Source of the DNA: Acanthaster planci
Taxonomy: Eukaryota; Echinodermata; Asteroidea; Valvatida; Acanthasteridae
DNA: 64,000 nucleotides
Reading direction: 5' to 3'
Assembly: GCF_001949145.1 (NCBI RefSeq)
Contig: NW_019091529.1
Location: forward strand, 512,861-576,860
Below, in pieces: positions 36,220 through 47,689 of this stretch (its first letter is position 1; every line of letters starts with the position of its first letter). Position numbers and translations under genes: made by a program. The notes below the pieces were generated by a model that did not search any database, was not told where the DNA came from, and saw only the letters and a program-made list of their open reading frames with translations.

Positions 36220-37714
36220 TGTGCATGTAAAAATTTTGAAAAGCAAATACATGTGAAAGCATCGATCCAGGAATTTTTAAAAGACTTTCAATCGCCATGG
36301 ATGACGATGAAGCCAACAGTAACTAACCTGCACACAAGCTACATGACACAATTGATTGGTAGTCTGAGTTCACTCGCCAACTTCGGCGCGGCCGCCCACG
36401 CACGAGATGTCATGAACGAGTACTGTGATTGGATAGCTGTGTCTTGCCAAATGTACATAATGAAAACGCACAGTCTCATTAGAGGTACGCTAGATCTGTT
36501 AGCAGCAATATGAATAATTTAGTGTTGGGTGATTAGTTGGACTCTTGAGATACGAGAATAGTCATGCGAATTTATTTGGGGCGTATTTTATCGGAAATGG
36601 GATGGGAATTTTTGTTTTGGCCTTTGTGTAATCAATGTAAAATTCATTAATTTTTTAATCTAGCACTATGCGTGTCATGATGACAGGAATCTGACAAATG
36701 ATGTCTGTATATCGCATTGTAAGCGTGCGTGATGCATAAGGAGGGGCGGGCGTTAAGCCTTGTGTAGCGCAACTGGAAATTTTGTGGAAACACGTTCGCT
36801 TGAGTACAAGCAGTACAACCTCGAATTAAATTCCTGAACACAGAAAACACAAACATAGACATGAGATCAATTTTTGTGGATGAACCTGCCGAAAAATTGG
36901 TGACGGCAGTGTTTTTTTGACTTGGAACTATAGAGCTGCATTCGATGAAGTGGAACATACAACCCTTTTTTGGCAGAACCTGTACATTGACTGGTTGCCG
37001 CATTTCCATCATGCCTTCATTGGCAATGGTTCGGCCCAGTGGGAAGCAGTGTGGTGCACTGTGCACGTGTTTTCACCACTGCAATTCGCAAACGCTTTAT
37101 GACTGGGTCATCAACAATGGTTTTTTAGGCAACAGAGTCACGAAAACCTTTCATTGTACCAGGAATTTTGTACAATGCTATTTCTCTGTAACATAGTTTC
37201 TCCCCACAGAAATGTGCACGTTTTCACCGGGACCACAGATTTGTGCTTGTTGTAATCGGAATTTCGTTACAACCGATTTCATAATAAGAGTCGACTGCCG
37301 CGTCGCAGAGTTTTCTGAAAGCCACCTTACCATTGCACATGCGCAGTGTTAGGGCGCAGCTAAGAGGAACAGCCACTGGTGACCCGCACGTAATCATTAC
37401 AATAACGTACTGTCTCAGCGAGTACCAACTTGACTGTAGTACATGTGCAGATTTTGACACCGTCCGAGTGACCACACAGATATAGGAATCATGGGGAAAC
37501 AAAGCGGTATTTAAAACACCATCCCTTTTTTTTTAAATTCTTTCCCATAAATAATTTTTATTTGACATCAAATGGACAGATAAATAAAACAGTTATTAAG
37601 TTTAGGGGGCTTAGTGACTTTAAAAACCCTTTATGCTGGCCTCTAGTGTTGTTTGTGGTTTGCCTTTGAATGTCAGCATCGCCATGGCTTTTTTATGACG
37701 TCATTGCCTTCTGC

Positions 37715-37822
37715 AACAAATACCGTGGTATTAGTAAATACTGTAATACTAAAAATAGTATTTTTTGCATGGATACCGCAGTATCGAAAAAAACACAATA
37801 CCGCCCAAGCCTAACATATACC
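37715..37822 (-). repeat. ATACCG-rich segment 2
   Basis: On the minus strand it starts GTTAGGCTTGGGCGGTATT, matching the start of the 34.7-kb segment. Either two MITE copies or the two ends of one element of about 3.1 kb. Confidence 0.55.
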
Positions 37823-40079
37823 TACATGTACATGACAAAAAGTCTCAGGGAAATCACTTTGTGTGTGATGTCAGACACCTACACGTGTTACATACGTACA
37901 TGCACAACGTAGAAGGGAAACAGCGTACATGTACATTTGAATGCTAAAAATGTGGACTTCCTTGTGATGAACTATCTTTTGATCCTTAAACTGGCTTGTT
38001 GGAGGAACATTGAAATAAAAGCTACTACATTGTTCCTGATGATTATTAATTGTTTACCACTTGTGTCACACTTTCTCCTCCCAGTATTGTAAACAACTCA
38101 CTACAGGAAAGTTTACAGAAAGCAGTAGCAAAGATATCATCAAACTGAAAATGGAAAAAAAATGAAATTTAAAATACGTTCCAGGTAAACTATCAGGTAC
38201 ATGTACATGTAATTTCATACAAATTAAGGTTGATTAAGAATTGATTAATCCAAGTACATCATGTTTCAGGTTCTTCATACTCAGTCAGCCTCCCTTCTGA
38301 AGGAAAATACCAACCAAGCCCCTGCCAGTCAGCCGACTGCCCTACGTCTAGAGCCTCTGCCATTAGATACTCCTGCTACGGGTTCCCAGGCATGAAGTCT
38401 TTGCCTTACCGGACCACTCCCTCTTGTTATCCGGAGCAACCCTGGTGTATACAAAACTGGGCAAAGCATGCTGTCGTGGCTGTGCATCTCCTTGTTGTCT
38501 GTCCTTCATCTAGGGCTTTCTGGAAGAACATCTCCAGGACAACTACAGTAGAACACTGTTATGACAAGGTCCTGGTAACTGCACAAACTACATGTACCAT
38601 TATTAATTGATACCGGTACCTTGTGTTACCAGTTGTGAAAAAACAAAGAAAAACGAAGACTTTGCACCCCCCTCCCAATAAAAACTTTCCTTGTTATAAA
38701 TATGACCTGGTATTATCAGTGCTCTTATCTGTCTTCACCTGTCAATGCTTTAAATAGTGCATTAATCACTCGCAAATACTACCAAATTTTTCCTAATGCA
38801 ATCACATTTTCACCATACAGTCACCATTTGCGACTCAAGATAGGTAGCTTTGACGAGTATGCTTAAAAATCAAAATTTGTTCCAGAAAAGTAGAAATGGC
38901 AGCGCAAGTAACATAATGACTTTAAAGCTTCGCGTTTGCACTCTACCAGTACATGTACAAGTACATATATGATACTGTACATGTGTCGTGATCACACAGA
39001 CGAGTTGGTTGGTTCCCGATCTAAACATACGTTGTTGATGCATTGTATATGGACACCAAGGCCATTTTGCAAACCATGGAATGGGCTCCATTTTTGGCTG
39101 CTTTTCTGTTGCAATGTAACTGAAGCCTGAAATGGAGCTCGATCAATCATGCCAGAATTAAAGGGTGTCGCTGTGATTTAGAGTGTCAGGAACAGCATTC
39201 ACCAGCAGGGTGTCCTGCGACACGCTGAAACTACGAACATCATAACATCTGTGGCTGAACCCCTTGGCAAGAACCCTGATTTTGTGGATTGACTCATCAG
39301 CACTCGTGTACGTACCAGTACATGCAAGTTGTGTCGTGCACATGTGCAGGGATGCACAGTCTACGGCATGGATGGACAATGTAAACACGGTATTTATAGT
39401 ACATGTGTTCATGAATATTCAGCACACGTGATTACTGAACTTTCATAAAAGTGCTGGCGCCTAGATTTTTCCCCATTAGGAGCCGATGGCTACTAAATAT
39501 TTTTTCTGTTTTAAGGGTTGTTAATGGTATTGTATTGCGATAGCCCATCAGGCTCTCTCCTCAGATGGACATGAGCCACGGTCCCACTTATCCAGGTAGC
39601 CGTTACACGCAGATGCCCCCCTACGGCATGGGCATCCAGACGTAATCCAGACAGCAGCACCTTCCCAGCCAACTTTCTGGATCGCTGCCCCGGTGAATAT
39701 GCCACAGGTATGCAGACCCCATTCTGAGTCTGCATCACAGCCCTTTGGAGCAGCTCTCTTCCAGACTTATACACTGCCACTAAAGACAAATTATGCATCC
39801 GACTTAGCAAGCCTTCCATTAGGAACTCCTTGCTCGATAAAGACAGAAACCAACTTTATCTAGGTTACATGAAGTCTTTGTCTCAGTCTCCGACCTATTT
39901 CTTTTTTTTATAGGTAAATTCCTTGGATATCAAAGAGAGTTCTCCTTTCTATCCAGACATCACTACAGTCATGCTCGGGACTCTGGATGATAATGTCATC
40001 TCTTTCTTTGAGTAAGTCTTGCAGTTTCCTTGCCTCTTCTTTTGCACTACCAATCAAAGCCAAGGGATCATGCTGTTGA

Positions 40080-41215
40080 ACCTGCAGAGAATCCACATGG
40101 CAGGGTCCGACAACGTAGTGGCGGATGCACTCTCCTCAGGATGATAGAGCAGCCTCACATAGACCTCTTCACTTCTCTGAACAATGCTCAACTCTCTGCT
40201 TCTAACTTGTTAGGTATTATCCAATGATCTTTCTGTTTGACAGGACTTTTGACAGGACTTTCTAGTGACGTTACGGCCATGGCCGCACGGGATGTCGTCT
40301 GCCCACCTGTGGAATTTATGACAGGAAAATTTAGCCTTTTGTTATGTCCTTTGACAGTCAGGCTTTGGCTCTGGCTTAATACTCCTCTGAGTGCTATAAC
40401 AGACTTCCTTGCGTACTTCTTTCACTCCGAGCTGCAGGTACGGTATCTACAACTCATCTACAGGTCAGCCTTAGCTGCCATTCACATTAGTTTCAAAATC
40501 AGTTCAACCGCCTCTAACAGCACCACATTCGACCTTTTGCATGGTATGTTCATCTGGTGTCCGCTCATCGGGAAATTGGTGTGGTCATAAGACCCAAGCT
40601 AGGTTCTCTAGATGCTTTCTGGTCCTTCCTTCGAGCTCTAAATAACGCCTCACTTATGCACACTAGTGTCAGGTTGGCTTTGTTCCTGACAACTGTTACC
40701 TCTAGAGGAGGCAGCGAACTACAAGTTCTCCCAATTGCCGAAGGCCGTCTAAGTTTGGAGCCGCACAGTGTTCACTTCATTCCCTCCATTGGCTTCCTGA
40801 CAAAGGACCAGACTCCCTCACTTGATCCTTCCAATATCTTTGCATCCTCTATCTCCTTACATCCTGGAGATGATGCCGATACGCTTTGATGCCCTGTTCA
40901 TGTCCTGAAATGGTACCTGACTAAAATGATAGTATAAGAGGGATGATAACCCTGTTGCTTTCTCACTATCATTAGACCACACCATCCAGCAGCATCAGTG
41001 ACTATTGCCCGCTGGACAGCCTCCATTGGAAATTAGATTTGTTAATCCAGTCTGGCCATTAAGCTCTAATGAACACTACATCATGGTTCATGATGCAAGA
41101 GCAGTATCTGCATCTTGGTCTTACTCTCGAGATGTTTCCGTTGCAGACATCTGCAAAGCTAAATGTTGGAAGTCTCCCTCTACCTCATCATGAAGTTCAT
41201 TTACTATTTCTTTCT
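40080..41215 (+). pseudogene. DIRS-type retrotransposon remnant: RNase H end and tyrosine recombinase
   Basis: Broken in several frames. At 40085 onwards I-H-M-A-G-S-D-N-V-V-A-D-A-L-S is the end of an RNase H domain, followed by P-H-I-D-L-F-T-S-L-N-N-A-Q-L-S. The recombinase N-terminal part is I-T-D-F-L-A-Y-F-F-H-S-E-L-Q-V-R-Y. The catalytic domain follows: S-R-G-G-S-E-L-Q-V-L-P-I-A-E-G, G-F-L-T-K-D-Q-T, and the H-x-x-R motif in H-D-A-R-A-V-S-A-S-W-S-Y. The final Tyr block (usually T-F-x-x-x-Y-L) is lost near 41190. A tyrosine recombinase instead of an integrase is diagnostic for DIRS-like elements. No reverse transcriptase was recognised upstream. Confidence 0.8.
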
Positions 41216-41299
41216 TCCTTGTTTACATGTGAATGCGTATTCTTGGCATTACATGTGTTGTTGCAAACCACCCATCTAGGCCAGTGCTACTCTGCATAT

Positions 41300-41715
41300 G
41301 TAGTGTGTAGACTCCTCCCTCACATTAAGTGTGGGTTGGGTCTACTAGAGAATACCTACATGTACATGTACCTAACCAGTCCTCTCCCACCTGTCCTCCC
41401 CACTCTGGCTCCCACCTTTTGAGTCGCTTTCGAAAAAAAGACGATCAGCATTGTGGGAGGTCAGGGTGCACCACGGGTGATCAAATCTTTTCAGCAAATA
41501 ATAAAAAGTACATGGAAAATTTGCATGTGTACTGACAGTTTGGGTAGGTATTCTCTAGTAGTCCCGACCCACACTTGAAGTGGGGGAGGAGTCTATGGCA
41601 CACTACCTCACCAAACAGTCACTACATATATACACTGTACAAATTTCCCATGAGCCTATTATTATCTGCTGAAAAGATTTGATCACCCGTGATGCACCCT
41701 GACCTCCCACAATGC
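41300..41715. repeat. Interleaved inverted repeats at the DIRS 3' end (A-B-A'-B')
   Basis: A (41300-41359) is complementary to A' (41544-41606), and B (41448-41532) is complementary to B' (41637-41715). Shared blocks are CTACTAGAGAATACCTAC for A and GTGATCAAATCTTTTCAGC for B. The order is interleaved, not a simple hairpin. DIRS elements carry an internal complementary region next to inverted terminal repeats, and position and form fit that. Confidence 0.7.
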
Positions 41716-42294
41716 AATGCAGGCTCACCGCTATGATTGTCCTTCTTTTGTCTCTTTGTAACTCATACTCTTGAAGCAACAAACATGCATCGCGGTCTGT
41801 ATCATGCCTGAGTGCATGTGCACATTTGTGCATGAGCACCAGCCATGTACCAAAGTCCATGCTGTATGCATGGACTACATGGGAGGTGCTCACCTTCAAC
41901 TTGTGTAAAATTACACAGTAAAATAAAAAAAATAATAAAATTGCCAACAGTTGAAATGAAGTCACTATAACTAAAAAAATGCCTTGGAATGTCATGTTCT
42001 GTTTCTTTGCAACACACTTGATTGTTTTAGCACCATTTCCGTAAATGAGTCGGCGCAAGGCTGGTAGTCAGTCAAATGAAAATAAGTTCTATTTATTTCA
42101 TGCAGATATCATGCAGGTATTATCCAGAATATACACATACCAGTGAATCAAAAATGTTGGAGCTAATTTAGACCTCTACGAAATTACAACTATCATGTCA
42201 CACATTTGGCCCCCAAAATAAAGGACACACTCACATGTCCATGAGCCAGTGGACAAATACATTTAAGCAATCACACCACACAAACTCTACAGAC

Positions 42295-42498
42295 CTGGTA
42301 GGATCGGATGATCGTTTGGACTGACAGGTGATCTTCAATAACACGTTTGTCCAAGGGTGCTCCCAGTGCCCTAACTGGTATAGGACTGACCGACTGGGCA
42401 GGTGCCTGGTATATAGCTGGGGTAGGCACTAGGGGTGAAGTGTATGCCATGCCGGGGGCAGCTCCATTCTGTGCGTTGCGGAAGAAGATGTCCCATGA
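42295..42498 (-). CDS. OGDH: OGDH exon 2
   Basis: Residues 75-142 (68 codons, phase 0 to phase 0). It begins S-W-D-I-F-F-R-N-A, continuing directly from the exon 1 end as in vertebrate OGDH (human SWDIFFRN). A low-complexity Pro/Ala linker follows, then K-R-V-I-E-D-H-L-S-V-Q-T-I-I-R-S-Y-Q, matching human VEDHLAVQSLIRAYQ. The acceptor is TTTTTAG at 42499-42505 and the donor is GTCTGT at 42294. The linker is where the family varies most. The exon is intact, with no stops. Separated from exon 1 by a 20.4-kb intron. Confidence 0.95.
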
Positions 42499-42724
42499 CT
42501 AAAAATATGAAAATAAAAAAGGAGACAACGGATTTATTGCAATACATGTAGGTAGGGCCTGCTCATCCATTTCACAGGTGTTCTTCTTAGAAGCCTATCC
42601 TAAATTCATTCACTTTGCAGACGTTGCATAAATTATGTATGTACATGTACAGTGCATTGTATTATGAGCTAAAATATAAAATACCAGTACATACATATTG
42701 TATATCATTGTACTGGGTGTGTAT

Positions 42725-44645
42725 ATTCTTCCACAGATGAACCAAAACACATCACTGTGTCATTTCTCAAAACTTCTTACAGAGTGACCACATGTAATCC
42801 AAATTTGCACCTTCAGATTTAATGATCAGTTGGGGATAATTAGGCAGACTGTGTACATTTTGTGGACATTTGTGACCTGGCACAACAAAATGAGCGTAAA
42901 GTCGCACTATGTTCTTTCCTATTTTGAAGGTTCACAACCAAATATTGAAGTGGACGTCAATTTTGGCACCTTTCAATATTTTGAAAAATGAACCCCTCTA
43001 TTTAATTCCAATTTTGTTTAGCAGGATCAGATATTTAAAAATGTCATTTTCTCAGCAAGTTTGATGATTGCATTATTTGTGCCCAGTCAGAAATGTTGAA
43101 ATAGTGTTAGAAAAAAAAGACGCAAAGATACCAGAATAATGCCACATTGTCACCTCATACTTTTACCCAAGTGTTCCATGTACATGCAATGTACATGTAC
43201 ATACCACTGAAAAGCTCTTTCTGCTAATTTCAAAAATAACAATATCTCAATTTTTTAAAATTCTGACAGGTCACATTTGGTTGCCTACCAGAGCAAATCA
43301 ATGGGAGCTGAACTCATTTAATGTTTTAAGTCCAAATGTTTGTACCAGATGACTTGATTCAAAAAATTCTCTCTAGTTAGCAAAAAATTCAGGATAATTT
43401 TCAACAGATGTAATTTGAACCCAATCAGAGAGACCTTTACAAAAAAGAAGCCATGAAAAAAATTACAAAATTGATGTAAAATGATTAGAAAGAGTCTTTT
43501 CATCCCCTTACTGTTTAAAATCATTCTAACTATACCAGCATATCTGTCAGGTCTCATACCTTTCAATCACTAAAAAAAACTCTGTACATTTGGCAGCATC
43601 AAAGATATTTGAGCGCAACATGTTCGATGCAATACCAAATCTGATGGAATTTTGATGAAATTAGAAAATTTTGACTGAAAATTTATGACATTTAATATTA
43701 CTGAAAACACTGTGTTATGCAGTGTTCGAAAATTCCATGCCCGATGGTTATTTTACCATTTGTTTGGGAGAGGTTGCTGCTCAAAATTTAATAAATATTA
43801 AGAACTCAGAGCACATGAATTTCATCATGAACCATATTTTATGTCTTCCACATCAGTTCTTGGAAAACATCATTCAGTTTGAGGGATTTTCTTTCAAGAA
43901 ACCATGGTATAGAGAGAAAAATCCAGGAGCATTGCACATCCATGGATCGGAGGGGCTCATGAATATCAAATGAAAATGAGAGAGCACTATCTGAGCTGAT
44001 GTCAAAGGTCAAACAGCCCACCAGTCAGCAAAACGTTTCTGCACTGTCACAATGAAGTATCGACAAACGTCCTGAAGTCATCATGACCCAGATTTACAAA
44101 AACGTGCTTGATAAAAATGTGATTGTTCCAAGTCGTAAAAGCACGAAGGTTTGGGGTCCTTTCTTGCACTCTTTTCTCAGGATCTTGCTGTACATCATTT
44201 TTTTATTTACTTGCTAGTTTTATTGTAGATATTTTTAAAGGAATTGGATGCTGTTTGCAACTGCCAACTTCTGGACCAAGCAGTTATAGTTTTCATATAC
44301 ATATTATCATCTGTTACCACTTACAAATCTTTTCAAAAATTACTACGGGAATTATTACTGTTCGATAATTTATAGGAAGCTAGGATATACATGTATACGG
44401 GTTGCTCACGTCCGTCAAAATTGCTTATGTTCAAGACTTTCATTATTTAACTCTGATCAAGATAAAGGATGGGCACAGTCATCAGTGTGCCAGATACCAG
44501 TCATTACCCCCTCATTTCATTAGACATTGTAAATTAATGCAATATTGTTCACTTCCAGAAAAATGAACTCCGCAAGTTCATTGCTACATGTATCCACATG
44601 CATGGCTCATATTTTGTAGAACCTGCAAACATCAAGGAGAATCAC
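42725..44645 (+). repeat. Dispersed repeat R1, copy with insertions
   Basis: R1 blocks at about 42725-42870, 43277-43340 and 44400-44640, interrupted by the M2 MITE and by about 1 kb of unrecognised sequence (43.35-44.39 kb). Confidence 0.55.
42871..43277. mobile_element. MITE family M2, copy 2, nested in an R1 repeat
   Basis: Same family as 12368-12780 (shared blocks such as TCTTTCCTATTTTGAAGGTT and AGACGCAAAG). Left end TGTGACCTGGCACAACAAAA, right end truncated to ACAGGTCACA. The flanking R1 sequence continues on both sides (GTACATTTTGTGGACA before, GGTTGCCTACCAGAGCAAAT after), so this copy inserted into an R1 copy. Confidence 0.7.
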
Positions 44646-44814
44646 TGGGGAACTGTAAATGGGTACTAGGAATGGCCGAGGCAAAGCCAAGCCCAGTCTT
44701 GAACGAGTCTACAGTTCCAAGTCTGGACATGCAAGTCCCAAGTCTATGACACTCTCACTGTGAACCCTTTGCCTGAGTGCACACCAATTGTTCCATTTAT
44801 TAATGTGCACGGCT

Positions 44815-45165
44815 TTTGGCTTCATGAAACATTGACAGTATTCATGCAGTCAACACTGTCAGTGCTGGATATATGTACATACTCTCTTCTCTTCCTCTTG
44901 TTCCTTGGAGTCATTAATATATGTGTGCCATTGCAACGAAATCTAACAGACTAAAACTACCACAGGATTCTTTGAAATTGAGGAATGCTACACAATATCA
45001 ACTTCATGAGAGTATTTGTGCAGTCAACATTCAGTGCTGGACATGTACATGTCTTGTCTTCTCTTCATCCTGTGCCTTGGATTCATTATTGCAGGGACTA
45101 AAACCACCACAGCACTCTACGAAACTGAGGAATGCTATATCAACTTCATGAAAGTATGGTTAGCA
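44815..45165 (+). repeat. Tandem duplication, about 172 bp unit
   Basis: CAGTCAACA..TCAGTGCTGGA near 44849 and 45021; GAGGAATGCTA.A.AATATCAACTTCATGA ends both units. Two full copies and a partial third. Confidence 0.75.
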
Positions 45166-45403
45166 CTTTTCAAACCACTTTACGAACCACTCAAAATGAG
45201 GTTCACTGATCCTTACATGTTCTTACATGTACATGTAAGTATACATGTAAATCATTCTGAAATGCCCCCTTACTGCATATTGCTATTTCATTTGGAGAAT
45301 GAGCAACGTTGGATTCAAATTACGATAAAGTGCACACATCTTCCTAAATTGCTTATAGTGCTACAAACACTAACACAAGAAAAGTTACAGGGCCTGTAAA
45401 ACA

Positions 45404-45480
45404 ACAACCAAACATACCTGTATGATCATGCTGGAAGGGTTTAACTCTTCAAGCATGATCATACAAGTATGTTTGGTTGT
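45404..45480. repeat. Near-perfect 77-base hairpin
   Basis: Left arm 45404-45432 and right arm 45452-45480 pair over 29 bp with a single mismatch (ACAACCAAACATAC at the outer end, ATGATCATGCT at the inner end). The 19-base loop can extend the stem further (GAAG/CTTC). The size fits a microRNA precursor or a tiny foldback element; the sequence alone cannot decide. It lies in OGDH intron 1. Confidence 0.85.
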
Positions 45481-45639
45481 AGTTTTAAATGAATTGAGAT
45501 GTATGTGCTGGACTGTACACACAGGGAGCAGCAATTCTTACAGGTCTGTCACCTCAGGACCAGTACAATCTTGGAACAACTAGAAGATGTAACTGAGTTT
45601 GCATCAATTCAATTAAGCTACTGGGCATACGGCAGGTTC

Positions 45640-46310
45640 CTCAAAATATGGACCATTAGATAATGTTCAACTTTGGGGGTTCATTTTTCCTGAAGTGAAC
45701 AGCAGTGAATTTATTCCCAATGTCTGATGAAATGAGGGATGCCATGGCTGATATCTGGAACAATGATGGCCGTGTCCATCTTTCAACTTAATTGGAGTTA
45801 CTTAAAGTTAAAGTCTCAAACGTCAGCATTTTTGACAGATGTGAACAACCCTGTTGCAATCCTAGCCAATTAAAATTTACCAAGAAGTGATAATCCCAGC
45901 AGTCAGTAAAGGGTGATAATATTTACACATATTAAAGCCATAATAACGAAATTAAAAATACCTCTCACAATTAATCGGGTCCCAAATTCGGCAGTTGCAG
46001 CATACCTGTGTACAAATTTTTTTTATTTCTATAGAGTAAATTTTTATGTGTGGCCTTTGACAGAAGCGGCAAGTTTCTTTTGCTGCCCAGTGTAGATGTA
46101 TTTTGATGTAAAACTTTAAATGGATTCAACTCCATTTGATTTGCACCGTTAGCAAACCAACTGTCCACAAAATGTACACAGTATGCGTAATTATCCCCAA
46201 ATAATTATTTTTATAAATCTGAAGGTGCTAATTTGTATCTTACATAATAAAAGTCACTATTTTAGAAGTTTTGAAAAATGACATTTTATGTCATTTTATG
46301 AAGAACGCGC
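45640..46310 (-). repeat. Dispersed repeat R1, longest uninterrupted copy
   Basis: Inverted relative to 3405-3845. Runs from GGCAGGTTCCTCAAAATATG to AAAATGACATTTTATG and contains the TTAA that is the insertion site in the 16.4-kb copy. Non-coding. Confidence 0.7.
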
Positions 46311-47689
46311 CATAATCCAACATACATAAAAGACTGGGTAAAACATAGACAGAAAACCAGCAAAAAGACATCAAATTTATTCCTTATTGAAAGGTGAAGA
46401 GAAAATTCAGATATTTGCTGAAAATCTTGGTTTTTAAAGCATTGATCCTGAAAACATAAGAGGTAACAAACTACAATGCATGCATCATTTTCTATGGAGA
46501 AAGGCAAACATACACAATAAGGACGGAGTTTGGGCATTCCTGGTATCCCTTAAATTTGCCCACTGTGGCAGTTGCAAGGCCCAGGACAATCAGTGTCACA
46601 GTGATAAAGCACTATTAAGCTCTTCCCCAACCCTCCGGTCACAACTACTTTGACCGAAACGAGGGGGTGGGACATGAGGGTAACTCCTCATACTGTACTG
46701 TAGATTCGTTACAAATCTACAGTTTGCTATTCGGAAAAAAAATCTACGCTTTGAACAAAGGAGTGATGTCACAGCAATAGTTTAAATGTATGTAATGCTT
46801 TCTGTAGAGCGATCTAATGGCCAAAGTAATGCAAATGAGAGGATTCATTCATTTGTTAAAAGGGGATTTCACACACATCAAGGCAAACATGTACATGTAC
46901 CAGTATGTGAAGATCTGGCAACGTTTAACAATCAATCCAGTCAACTGATGTCATGTTGTGCTACCCACAATCATGTTTCTGGGGGGTTTTTTTGGATGAG
47001 GGGGGATTCTGAGAGAGTGTGTGTGCATTTATGTAATTTTTTTCTGTAGTATCATTCACACACTTTGGGGCTTTTCTGTTTTCTTTTTTATCTGCTGGTG
47101 GGGGGACACGCTTGCTTAAGGGTCTTCATGGGGGCATTTGTTAGGTGTTTTGGCTAGCAACCAGACAGCAGTTGCTTTCCTTATGGCCTATTTTTTTTGG
47201 GGGGGGGCTTTTAATCACAGTGTGGAAAAGTCTTTCTTCTTGTTCTGTTGACTATTGTTAAGTATAGGACACTTGCACCAGTCACAACCAAAATTACCTC
47301 CTAAGCTTTTTATTTTGCTTTTGTGATGTCAATAAATAGTGCCACAAACACACTACATGGTTTTTTGGAGTAAATTTGGGGGTTAAGAGGGTAAGAAATG
47401 CGTGATTGTGCAATACCCCGTTGTACAGTCAATGCATCTGGCAACGAATTTGGGGCTGGGGTAGTTTGACCAGGCTAAAACATGAGCCACGTCAGCAAAA
47501 TGCATTTTTCGGGGCCAGAAACCTTTCCAAAATACAAAAGTTTTTAGTTGAATTCAGAAAGACATGCTCTTGGTCACCATACCTAGCTTGAAAATATTAA
47601 ACAACCCAGACTGAAATTTCACCACCATTAAGACAAAAAACTATTTTTCACAATAACTATTATTTCTGGATTTTTACTTGCACCAATTT

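Larger units (their letters stand above)
29078..42294 (-). other. OGDH: OGDH intron 2 (13.2 kb)
   Basis: Lies between exon 2 and alternative exon 3A. It holds an A/C-rich low-complexity tract (31.0-31.4 kb), a decayed metazoan multicopy gene (31.7-33.4 kb), two ATACCG-rich segments (34.7 and 37.7 kb), a TTAA-flanked MITE (35.6 kb) and DIRS remnants (40.1-41.7 kb). I recognise nothing in 36.25-37.7 and 37.85-39.9 kb, where only short unassignable frames occur. Confidence 0.85.

Noticed and set aside
36647-37066. 139-codon minus-strand open frame
   Set aside because: No family resemblance or exon-like borders, and the plus strand is equally open.
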